Assembly (NCBI RefSeq): GCF_015709525.1 | Contig: NZ_JADNRA010000021.1 | Coordinates: forward strand, 1-64,000 | Length of the DNA stretch: 64,000 nucleotides | Direction of reading: 5' to 3' | Source: Methylocystis sp. L43 | GTDB lineage: Bacteria; Pseudomonadota; Alphaproteobacteria; Rhizobiales; Beijerinckiaceae | Part shown: positions 14,216-22,625 of the stretch, in pieces | How positions within the stretch are numbered: position 1 is the stretch's first letter | Layout of the letters: every line of letters starts with the position of its first letter | The notes under the pieces: generated by a model | The model's input: only the letters and a program-made list of their open reading frames with translations | Databases searched by the model: none | Told to the model about the DNA's origin: nothing | Translations under genes and position numbers: made by a program

Positions 14216-16051
14216 ATGCGGCAGGCGGCGCGACGGCAAGCAAAATCGCAGGCGACGCCTGAAAGCGACGACGCGCCGACAGGCGAAAACGCCCGTCTCG
14301 CGCGATTGATCGAGGAATATTGCCTGGACGCCATCGGCAGCCTCTCCCCGGCGAAGATCGAAGAAGCCGCGCTGCAATGGCTGTCCAAGAAGAGCTTGAA
14401 TCGCGACGACGCCTCCAGCGCCGTTTTGATCATGGAGGCCTTCGCGCTTTCGAGCAATTTGTTGCTGTTCGCGCCTTCGCTGACGGGCTTTACGCCCATC
14501 GACCGCTACTTCCGCCAGCGTCGCGCGGACGCCAGTCCTGAAGGGCGCGCCGCGATGGCGGCGCTCGCGACATCGAGCTTCCGCCTGCTGCGGCTGAAAT
14601 CGCGCGCAACGCCGGAGATGCTCCTCGCTGAGGATTTGGCGAGCGGCGAACTTCTGTCATTGTTCGACGCGGACATTCCCGACGGCGCCATCGGCGCGGC
14701 GCTGGCGGCGCGTCTCGCGCCGCTGCCGGACGGGAGCTTCGTTGCGGTCGGCCCGCTGACGCCGCTCGACGGGGAGGCGCTCGCCGAGGGCCTTTCTTTC
14801 GTCCGGCCGGGCAGGGGACTGAGCAATCCGCAACGTTGCGCCGGCACCGTCTATCGGCATGTCATGCGCCACGGCGGCTTGCGGCTCGAGGGCCTGAACG
14901 CCTTTCCCGAGGATTTGATCGAAGAACTCGAATGCGTGGAAGAGGAGGAATACGACGAACTCGACCGCCTCGCCCACGCCTTAGCGGCGGCGACGAAGAA
15001 GAAGAGCGAGGAGCCTTCCGCCGATCACATCGGCGCGGCGCGCCGCCTGACCTCCTTCGCTTCCCTCGCGGAGGCGCTGGCGCGAAGCGTCGTCTCCCGC
15101 CAATTCAAGCGCGGCGATCTCGCGGAGGCCTTTTCGCGGCTCGCCTTCATCATGATTGAGACCTTCGAGCGCCGCGCCGCCGCCGGAACCGGCGATGAGG
15201 AAAAGCCGCTGGAATTCATCGCCTCGGCCCTCGATCGCGCCGTCGCGGAAAAGCGCCTGCCGGCGGAAGCCCGCGCCCTCTATGAAGATTTGCGCCGCCG
15301 GCTCGGCGCGTCGAACCGCGCCGGCGCCGAGAAGCGCGAGGGCGACGCGGAACTCGCGCGCGTGCTGCAACGCATCCAGGCGCTGCGCGCCAAGACGGTG
15401 GAGCAGGGCTGCACCGAGCAAGAGGCGCTCGCTGCGGCCAAAAAAGTGGCGGAGCTTCTCGACCGCTACGGCTTGTCGCTCGGCGAGGTGGAAATGCGCG
15501 ATCAGGCCTGCGAAGGCGTCGGCATCGAAACCGGCCGCCGGCGGCGCGCCCCGCTCGACGATTGCATTCCCACGATCGCCATGTTCTGCGACTGCAAGGT
15601 GTGGAGCGAAACCGCGGCGAACGGCGCGATTCGTTACGTGTTCTTCGCTCTGCCGGCGGACGTCGAGGCGGCGCATTACCTTTACGATCTCATCGCCGTG
15701 ACCTTCGCGACCGAAACGGCGCGGTTCAAGAGAGAGGACGCAGGCATAACGTCCAGCGTGCGGCACGGCTCGGCGCATTCCTTCCAGATCGGGCTCGCCC
15801 ACGGAATTTGCGAGAAACTAAAGCTCATGAAGGGCGAGCGCGACGCCGCCTCGAGGCGCTCGTCGGGCCGCGATCTCGTGCCGCTGAAGGCCGCCGTCAT
15901 CGAGGATGAATTGGAAAAGCTCGGTCTCGATTTCCACGCCAAGGCTTCCCGCCGCAAGCGGCTTGTCCAGCCCGGCGCTTATGAAGCGGGCCGCGAAGCC
16001 GGGCGGAAATTCGCGCCGCGCCTGGGAGTGGAAGCCGCCGACGCGGTTTGA
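14216..16051 (+). CDS. DUF2786 domain protein
   Basis: A 611-residue protein. The C-terminal third contains LARVLQRIQALRAKTVEQGCTEQEALAAAKKVAELLDRYGLSLGEV, a DUF2786 domain, followed by the associated region AMFCDCKVWSE, YVFFALPADVEAAHYLYDLIAVTFATET, and SFQIGLAHGICEKLK. The N-terminal two thirds are helical and Ala-rich with an acidic stretch (ECVEEEEYDELDRL). Function is unknown; such proteins are common on alphaproteobacterial plasmids and in prophages. The ATG at 14216 is chosen because the frame upstream has poor composition. It converges with the Toprim gene, 40 bp away. Confidence 0.8.
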   Translation: MRQAARRQAKSQATPESDDAPTGENARLARLIEEYCLDAIGSLSPAKIEEAALQWLSKKSLNRDDASSAVLIMEAFALSSNLLLFAPSLTGFTPIDRYFRQRRADASPEGRAAMAALATSSFRLLRLKSRATPEMLLAEDLASGELLSLFDADIPDGAIGAALAARLAPLPDGSFVAVGPLTPLDGEALAEGLSFVRPGRGLSNPQRCAGTVYRHVMRHGGLRLEGLNAFPEDLIEELECVEEEEYDELDRLAHALAAATKKKSEEPSADHIGAARRLTSFASLAEALARSVVSRQFKRGDLAEAFSRLAFIMIETFERRAAAGTGDEEKPLEFIASALDRAVAEKRLPAEARALYEDLRRRLGASNRAGAEKREGDAELARVLQRIQALRAKTVEQGCTEQEALAAAKKVAELLDRYGLSLGEVEMRDQACEGVGIETGRRRRAPLDDCIPTIAMFCDCKVWSETAANGAIRYVFFALPADVEAAHYLYDLIAVTFATETARFKREDAGITSSVRHGSAHSFQIGLAHGICEKLKLMKGERDAASRRSSGRDLVPLKAAVIEDELEKLGLDFHAKASRRKRLVQPGAYEAGREAGRKFAPRLGVEAADAV

Positions 16052-16091
16052 GGCGACAAGCGTCAGGCGACGGCCTCCCCCTTTGCGGCAG

Positions 16092-17108
16092 TCACTCGTA
16101 ATAACGACCTGGATCGAGAAGCGAAGCCAGCCACTTTTGGAAAGCGCCTGCCGACATGGCGCGCAAATCACTGTTGAAGTCGGCGCGCAGCGACATGATG
16201 GTCGTCGCCCTGACGGAGGCCGCTTCAGCTCTTGCACTGAGACGGCGCGCGACGTGCAACCCGGCGTTGTCATTGTCGGCAGCGATAACGAGTTGCCGCA
16301 GATCAGGCGGGAATTCCCATGCCGCGAGATGCGCCGCCGAGAGCGCCGCGACAATTGGCAAATGCGGCGCGACGCTTTTGAGCGACAGCACGGTTTCGAT
16401 CCCTTCGCCAACGATCGCGAAATCGTCGATGACGCCGAAACACACGCCATTGCCCAAAATGGCGCCAAGCGCACGACGCGTCGACGAAACACTGGCTTTT
16501 GCGTTTCGCTTTGGATCAAGAAACGTCCGATGAATTCCTGTGATCTGTCCCCTGTTGTCGGTGACGGCGGCGACAAGCGCGGGCAGTTTACGAGGCGCCG
16601 AGTTGGGGTGTTCGCGATAGATCAGCGCCGGGTGATAACGCAGCGGCGTATCGTTCAGATCGGCGGTGATGTTTCGCGCACGCAGATAGGCCTCGGCTTT
16701 CGTTCCCGCGATCGGCTGCGAGGCCGCCCAGATTTTGCGCGCGAGCGCAATCGTGTCGCATTTCCTCGAATTGTCATTGCGACGCTCTGTCGGCGTCTCG
16801 CGCGGCGCCCCCAAAAAGCGCCGCGCCTCGTCAAGTGCGCGCCCGACAGAGCTAAATCCCTCGCGCGCTCCAATCAGATCAAGAAGATCGCCATGTTCAC
16901 CTGTTGCGCCATCGACCCATTTCCCGCGCGCTCCCTTGCCCGAGAGCGGACCTTTCAGCCGCACATAGAGACTGCGGCCCGGATGATTGTTGACATCTCC
17001 GACGATCCAGTAATTGCCGGACCGGCGGCCGTTCGAAAGATAATGCCTGCACACGGCCTCGACCTGTTCGGCGAGGCCGCGCGACAGCGCCGCGGCGGGG
17101 CTTTCCAT
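16092..17108 (-). CDS. Toprim domain protein (plasmid primase-like)
   Basis: A 338-residue protein with an N-terminal DUF7146-type region (YWIVGDVNNHPGRSLYVRLKG, then GARGKWVDGATGEHGDLLDLI) and a C-terminal Toprim domain: AIVGEGIETVLSL supplies the catalytic Glu and LVIAADNDNAGLHVARRL the DxD acidic pair. The combination resembles the primase-like proteins of plasmids and phages, so nucleotidyl transfer or nicking activity is expected. There is no zinc finger. It starts 15 bp after the stop of the giant helicase-methylase gene on the same strand, so the two are probably one transcript. Confidence 0.85.
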   Translation of the reverse strand: MESPAAALSRGLAEQVEAVCRHYLSNGRRSGNYWIVGDVNNHPGRSLYVRLKGPLSGKGARGKWVDGATGEHGDLLDLIGAREGFSSVGRALDEARRFLGAPRETPTERRNDNSRKCDTIALARKIWAASQPIAGTKAEAYLRARNITADLNDTPLRYHPALIYREHPNSAPRKLPALVAAVTDNRGQITGIHRTFLDPKRNAKASVSSTRRALGAILGNGVCFGVIDDFAIVGEGIETVLSLKSVAPHLPIVAALSAAHLAAWEFPPDLRQLVIAADNDNAGLHVARRLSARAEAASVRATTIMSLRADFNSDLRAMSAGAFQKWLASLLDPGRYYE

Positions 17109-17123
17109 TTTCGCCTCCGCCGT

Positions 17124-20100
17124 TCAAGCGCTCAACCGCGCGGACGGCGCGACGCGAAGCAGCGGATAGCGATCGAGAATTCTCGCGATAATTTTCGCGC
17201 CCTCTTCCCCGAGCGGAACAAACAGCCGCAGCTTCCAGGCGATGATTTCCGAAACGAGCCCCAGCGCCTTAAGCCGTTCGACAAGGCTGTCCGAGAAGCT
17301 TGTAAGCTCGAGCCGCTGGCGGTTCATCACGAGCGAACGTTTCAGAACAAGCCCCTCGGCGAGAACGAGGCTTGCGCCATCCTGCATGACGGCAGCGAGC
17401 GCCTCATTCGGCGACAGGGCAGGGGCCTCGTCACTGAGGATCTCGACGAGGGCGGCGGCGCTCGCCGGTGAGACGAGCCGGCCGATGATGCGCTCGCCTT
17501 CGTCGGTTTGCAGACGATAGACGCGCGCGGTCTCGTCGGGCAGGCGGTTCCAAATGGGAAGCAGCAGGCCGGTGACGATATGGAACGTGCTCTCGGTGAA
17601 TTCCGGGAGGGCGGCGACTTCGGCCTCCCAGGCGCGTTGAAACTCCTGTGGGGTCGCCTCGCGCCAATGCGAGCGCTCCAGAGCTTCGACGATCACGAGA
17701 TCCCGATGCAGGGGGCGCAACAGCCGCACGCGCGGCTGAACCGTTCCGTCGTCGTGCATTAGGCCGGGCGCCGGCAGTTTGACGGCGGCGCGGCCCGATT
17801 GTTCATTGATCATCAGCCGTGACCTTTGCGAGGCGGTCGCAAGTTCAAACGCCTCGTCGAGCGTTGTCACCCGCGTTTTGTCCTTGCGAGCGATGGTGAC
17901 GAGCGAGGTCTGTGCGCCGCTGCGCTCATGAGTGGCGATGGTTTGGTGATTGATGGCGACGAGGCTCTCCGCCGTCACCGTCTCGACGCCGACATCGAAC
18001 GTGCCCGCCTGAACGGCGGCCTCGATCGAAGCCACCATCAGCGCTTCGAACACCTCGAAGAGGCGGTTCTGCAAGGCGATCGGCAAAGCGAGGATGCGAT
18101 TGAGGAAGGTCGAGATCGGCGGCAGTTCTTCCTTGAAACTGCCGTCCTGATCGGTGAGATCGAGCCCAGTTGCCTCTTGAAAGCGGGTCAAGGAACAACC
18201 CTCGACCTTGCCGGCGTAAAGCAGCTGATAGAGCTGGCGCAGCGCCGTGCGCCCATACGTCGATTCGAGATTGTCCTCCGGCCGGAACAGCCCTTGTCCG
18301 CCAGTCTGACGCTGGCCTCTCGTGATGGCGCCGAGCGTGTCGAGCCGCCGGGCGATGGTGGAAAGGAAGCGCTTTTCGCCCTTCACGTCAGTCGCGACGG
18401 GACGGAACAAAGGCGGCTGGGCCTGATTAGTGCGATTGGTTCGCCCGAGGCCCTGGATGGCGTTGTCCGCCTTCCAACCGGGCTCCAAGAGATAATGGAC
18501 GCGGAGCCTCTGGTTTCTGGCGCTTCGCTCGGCGTGATAGGAGCGCCCCGTGCCGCCGGCGTCGGAAAAGACGAGAATGCGTTTCTCGTCGTCCATGAAG
18601 GCTTGGGTTTCGCCGATGTTTGCGGAGGCGGGGCGATTTTCGACGCACAGACGATCGGAGCCGTCGGCGTTAGTCTTGCGCACGATCCGCCGCGAGCGGC
18701 CGGTCACCTCCGCCACCATTTCGGTTCCGAAGCGCTGCACGATCTGATCGAGCGCGCCCTGGACGGCGGGCAGGGCGGCGAGATGTTCGACCAACCGGTC
18801 GCGCCGCTCCATCGCTTCGCGCGATTGGACGGGATTGCCGTTCTCGTCGACGACAGGCCGCGATTGCAGATCACCGTTCTCGTCCGAATAGACCTCGTAG
18901 AGCTGGGTCGGGAACGAGTGCGCCAAATAATCCAACACGTACTCGCGCGGAGTGACGTCGCAGAAAAGATCGCCCCATTCCGAGGTCGGGATTTCCGCAA
19001 GGCGGCGCTCCATCAGCGCCTCGCTCGTCGAAACGATCTGGATCACCGCGGCGTGACCCGCTTCCAAATCGCGCTCGATCGAGGCGATGAGGCTCGGCGC
19101 CTTCATCGCGGTGATGAGGTGATTGAAGAAGCGTTGCTTGTTGGATTCGAAGGCCGAACGCGCGGCGCTCTTTGCATTGCGGTTATAGGCCTTGCCGCCC
19201 TCGCCGGTGATATTGGCCGCCTCCAGGGCTGCGGTGAGATTATTGTGAATGATCTCGAAGGCCGAGGCGTAAGAATCATAGATGCGGATTTGTTCGGACG
19301 AGAGCCGATGCTCCAGCATCTCGACCTCGACCCCGGCATAGGAGAGGGCGCGGGATGCATAGAGCCCGAGAGCCTTGAGATCGCGCGCCAGCACCTCCAT
19401 CGCGGCGATGCCGCCCGCCTCCATGGCGGAAACGAAATCCTGCCGCGTCGCAAAGGGCATGTCGGTCGAGCCCCAGAGGCCCAATCGCGCCGCATAGGCG
19501 AGATTGGAGACGGTGGTCGCGCCCGTCGCCGAGACATAGAGGACGCGGGCGTCGGGGAGGGCGTTTTGCAGCCGCAAGCCCGCGCGTCCTTGCTGGGAAG
19601 CGGCCTTTTCGCCGCGCTCGCCCTTGTCGCCCACCGCGTTCGCCATGGCGTGCGCCTCGTCGAAAACGACGACGCCGTCGAATGTCTCTCCGAGCCAATC
19701 GATGATCTGTGAAAGGCGTGAGGCCTTGCGCGAGCCGTCGCGCCCCTGCCGCTCGTCCGAGCGCAAGGTGGCGTAGGTCGTGAACAGGATTCCTTCGTCG
19801 AGTCCGATCGGCGTTCCCTGCTTGAAGCGCGACAAGGGGACGATTTGCAGCTTCTCTTGGCCCAAGGCCGCCCAGTCGCGCTGGGCGTCCTCGATCAGCT
19901 TGTCGGATTTCGAAACCCACAGCGCCTTGCGCCGCCCTTTGAGCCAGTTATCGACGAGGACGCCCGCGACCTGGCGGCCCTTGCCGGCGCCGGTGCCGTC
20001 GCCAAGGTAAAAACCGCGGCGAAATTGAACGGAGTTGTCCGCATCATCCGGCGCGGCGGACACGCAATCGAAGCTCTCGTTGACGATGAAGGTACCGGAA

Positions 20101-21587
20101 AGATGTCCGCTGTGCGCGTCGCCGGCGTAAATGACGCTCTCCAATTGGGCGTCCGAGAGCAGCCCGGAATCGAACACGGATTTCGGGAGATGCGGCCGGT
20201 AAGAGGGGTTCGGCGGAGCGACCGAGGCCATGGCGGCCGATTGCACCAACGTCGTCGGATGAGGCTTGGCGTCTGCAACGACCATCGACTGCACGGCATA
20301 GGGTTCGTAGAGCCCGGCGCTGAGAGAGCCGCCCTGCGGCGCCTTCCAATCTCTCGTCTCATAGGCGAGCTCGACGAATTCGGTCGCGGCACTCGAGGCG
20401 CGAGCAGCAGACCTTTCGGCGATGGCGACGTCCGGAGAACGAAAACGCGCGTGATCGGACCCGCGCAACGACCGCAGCTGCGACGAACGGTGGAACGCAA
20501 TCGAAGCGACCTGTTTCGAAAGGGCAGGGGGAACGCCGCCGGCTCGCTCGCTCTTCGCAGGTGCCAGACGCGGCGGAGCCTCGCGCTGAACGATCGACAA
20601 CAATTCTTCGAGAGTGGCGACGGGCCCGAAGCCTTCGCGAAACGCTTCTCGCTTCTTGGCCGGCGTTTTGTCGAAGACGGTCAGGCGGCTCTCGACGCTC
20701 GTTCCATGGCGCGCGAAAAAGCCGCGGGCCAGTGACGCGGTGAAGACGAGACTGCCCTTCTCCTGCAAGCGCGCGAAACCGCCTCGCCAAGCGTGCGAAG
20801 TCGGCGAAAAGCTCTCGCCGGTGATGGCCACGAGTCGGCCATTTGGCTGCAGGCGCGCTAAAGCAGAACGAATATGTTCGAAAGTCGCCGGCGCGTGCCG
20901 CCCTTCGATCAAGGGGGAGGATGAAAAGGGCGGGTTCATCAAAACGCCGCTCGGGCGAAGGTCAGCGCCGAGGCGGTCGTTGATCTGCGCGCCGTCGAAA
21001 CGACTAACCGGCGCGCCCGGGAAAAGCAGCTTCAACAGCCCTGCGCGGGTCTCGGCCCATTCACCGAGAATGAGCTTGGCGCCGGCGAGCTCGGCGAAGA
21101 TCGCGAGCATTCCGGTACCGGCCGAAGGCTCCAGCACAACGTCGTTTGGGCCGATTCCCGAGGCGAGACTCGCCACATAGGCGAATTCCAACGGGGTCGA
21201 AAATTGTTGCAGCGCATGGCTCTCTTCCGAGCGTCGCGTCTGCGTCGGCAGCAACATGCCGATCTTCGCGAGCATCGCGAGGATGCGCGAAGGCTCGTTT
21301 TGAGCGCGCGCCTTGATTGCCGGCCCGTAGCGACGCAGGAACAGCACCTGCGCCGCCTCGAGCGCCTCATAGGCGTCCTTCCAATTCCAGGCGCCTTGCG
21401 CATCGCTCGCGCCGAAGGCGTTCTCCATCGCTGCGCGCAGAGCCGCGGCGTCGATCGTGCGACCCTTGGCGAGATCGGCGACGAGCGCCTGCGCCGCCAT
21501 GATCAGCGCAGTGGGCTTGTCGTCTGTCGTGAAGGAAAGTTCAGCCTGTTCGGTCTGGGCTAGGGCTGTGGCGAGGATCGGGCTCAT
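17124..21587 (-). CDS. strawberry-notch-like helicase fused to a DNA methyltransferase-like domain
   Basis: A 1487-residue protein. About residues 120-330 form an N6-adenine methyltransferase-like domain with SAM-binding VLEPSAGTGMLAIFAELAG and the catalytic VLMNPPFSSSP. The middle and C-terminus form a superfamily-2 helicase of the strawberry-notch type: Walker A GDGTGAGKGRQVAGVLVDNW (about 540), DEAH box VVVFDEAHAMAN (about 650), SATGATTVSNLAY, and the motif VI-like IQGLGRTNRTNQA. Such giants sit on many Rhizobiales plasmids near DUF7007 and large ParB-like genes. A role in keeping or modifying incoming plasmid DNA, or in blocking restriction, has been suggested for similar proteins, but the activity here is inferred only. 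Downstream is the Toprim gene. Confidence 0.9.
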   Translation of the reverse strand: MSPILATALAQTEQAELSFTTDDKPTALIMAAQALVADLAKGRTIDAAALRAAMENAFGASDAQGAWNWKDAYEALEAAQVLFLRRYGPAIKARAQNEPSRILAMLAKIGMLLPTQTRRSEESHALQQFSTPLEFAYVASLASGIGPNDVVLEPSAGTGMLAIFAELAGAKLILGEWAETRAGLLKLLFPGAPVSRFDGAQINDRLGADLRPSGVLMNPPFSSSPLIEGRHAPATFEHIRSALARLQPNGRLVAITGESFSPTSHAWRGGFARLQEKGSLVFTASLARGFFARHGTSVESRLTVFDKTPAKKREAFREGFGPVATLEELLSIVQREAPPRLAPAKSERAGGVPPALSKQVASIAFHRSSQLRSLRGSDHARFRSPDVAIAERSAARASSAATEFVELAYETRDWKAPQGGSLSAGLYEPYAVQSMVVADAKPHPTTLVQSAAMASVAPPNPSYRPHLPKSVFDSGLLSDAQLESVIYAGDAHSGHLSGTFIVNESFDCVSAAPDDADNSVQFRRGFYLGDGTGAGKGRQVAGVLVDNWLKGRRKALWVSKSDKLIEDAQRDWAALGQEKLQIVPLSRFKQGTPIGLDEGILFTTYATLRSDERQGRDGSRKASRLSQIIDWLGETFDGVVVFDEAHAMANAVGDKGERGEKAASQQGRAGLRLQNALPDARVLYVSATGATTVSNLAYAARLGLWGSTDMPFATRQDFVSAMEAGGIAAMEVLARDLKALGLYASRALSYAGVEVEMLEHRLSSEQIRIYDSYASAFEIIHNNLTAALEAANITGEGGKAYNRNAKSAARSAFESNKQRFFNHLITAMKAPSLIASIERDLEAGHAAVIQIVSTSEALMERRLAEIPTSEWGDLFCDVTPREYVLDYLAHSFPTQLYEVYSDENGDLQSRPVVDENGNPVQSREAMERRDRLVEHLAALPAVQGALDQIVQRFGTEMVAEVTGRSRRIVRKTNADGSDRLCVENRPASANIGETQAFMDDEKRILVFSDAGGTGRSYHAERSARNQRLRVHYLLEPGWKADNAIQGLGRTNRTNQAQPPLFRPVATDVKGEKRFLSTIARRLDTLGAITRGQRQTGGQGLFRPEDNLESTYGRTALRQLYQLLYAGKVEGCSLTRFQEATGLDLTDQDGSFKEELPPISTFLNRILALPIALQNRLFEVFEALMVASIEAAVQAGTFDVGVETVTAESLVAINHQTIATHERSGAQTSLVTIARKDKTRVTTLDEAFELATASQRSRLMINEQSGRAAVKLPAPGLMHDDGTVQPRVRLLRPLHRDLVIVEALERSHWREATPQEFQRAWEAEVAALPEFTESTFHIVTGLLLPIWNRLPDETARVYRLQTDEGERIIGRLVSPASAAALVEILSDEAPALSPNEALAAVMQDGASLVLAEGLVLKRSLVMNRQRLELTSFSDSLVERLKALGLVSEIIAWKLRLFVPLGEEGAKIIARILDRYPLLRVAPSARLSA

Positions 21588-21697
21588 CGAGCATCTCCGG
21601 GTTGGGTCAAACCAGCCCGGATCGCTCTCTCTTCACGCCTTCCGGGCTCGCCCTTCCCGGCAAAGCCCTCTCCCTTTCCCTCAGCCCCACTCCCGAC

Positions 21698-22537
21698 CTA
21701 TCGAGTCCAACCGACGAAGCTGCTCGGTCCCTCATGCGCTTCGTGTCGCGCCGGATGGATCACGAAACCATGGCGACCAGGATCGTATTCGGCTTCAGGC
21801 ACGAGAAAGCGCCGCTCTGCTCCGCGACGATCGCCACCCAATGTCGCGACGCATTCGACAAAGCCCGAGCGCTGTCGCGATTTGATGGCCAACGTCACGA
21901 GCCAGTCGCGCGCATGATTCAGCCGAAACTGGCGGGCGTCCTTCGCGTGGGATTCGCCAGGGCCGAGAACGACGTTGTTGACGGCCTCATAAGCGTCGGG
22001 TTCGCAGTCGCGCAGAGTTTGGTCGGCGCATTTTCGCTCATAATCGGTAAAGAGAGGCGGAAACATCGCCGCGACCTTCGACCACTCACAGTCTTCCTCG
22101 TACCAGCCATCGGCGTTGCGATAGGCCGGATGAACGAGGTAGTTGCGCGCTTCGTCGAGATGGAAGCCGCCATGCGAGGCGGTCGAATGGGAGATGATGC
22201 CCTCGTTATATACCTTAGAAATCTGCGCCGTTCCCCATGGCGTGACGGCGCTTGTTTTGAGTTCTCGGCGATCAAGCGTGAGCAGCTGGCGCTCATGATC
22301 GGCGATTTCTGCAACATATCGGCGAAAGGCGGCTTCGTCTGCGAGAAGACGCTCGACGATATAAAAGTCGGATGGACGCCATTCCTCGGGCGACTTGTCG
22401 ATATAATGCGCGCTCGCAACAGAAATGCCGCCGGATTTCGAGGGCAGGGCGAGAAAGGCGCGCTGGCCGAGGCGCGCCGCGAGGAAGCCGTCGCGCGTGC
22501 GGTGGAAGGAAACGACAGACCGATCGGGAGAGTTCAT
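21698..22537 (-). CDS. DUF7007 domain protein
   Basis: A 279-residue protein of unknown function. The central block VTPWGTAQISKVYNEGIISHSTASHGGFHLDEARNYLVHPAYRNADGWYEEDCEWSKVA is the hallmark of the DUF7007 family found on plasmids and large phages; the His, Asp and Glu residues in it could bind metal. The rest is not recognisable. It stands between the large ParB-like gene and the helicase-methylase, all on the minus strand, so the four genes from 24.8 to 16.1 kb could be one transcription unit. Confidence 0.82.
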   Translation of the reverse strand: MNSPDRSVVSFHRTRDGFLAARLGQRAFLALPSKSGGISVASAHYIDKSPEEWRPSDFYIVERLLADEAAFRRYVAEIADHERQLLTLDRRELKTSAVTPWGTAQISKVYNEGIISHSTASHGGFHLDEARNYLVHPAYRNADGWYEEDCEWSKVAAMFPPLFTDYERKCADQTLRDCEPDAYEAVNNVVLGPGESHAKDARQFRLNHARDWLVTLAIKSRQRSGFVECVATLGGDRRGAERRFLVPEAEYDPGRHGFVIHPARHEAHEGPSSFVGWTR

Positions 22538-22625
22538 TCGGGGGCTCCATCAAAGAAAGAGCCCGGCGCGAGGACCGGGCTCAGGAGAGATGATCGATGA
22601 GAGGCGGGTTTGATCTCCGCCGCGT

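Noticed and set aside
15906-17471. 521-residue plus-strand ORF opposite the Toprim gene
   Set aside because: It is a shadow frame; the minus strand carries the Toprim motifs.
17826-19712. 628-residue plus-strand ORF inside the helicase-methylase gene
   Set aside because: It is a complement-frame shadow; the minus-strand protein has all helicase motifs in this stretch.
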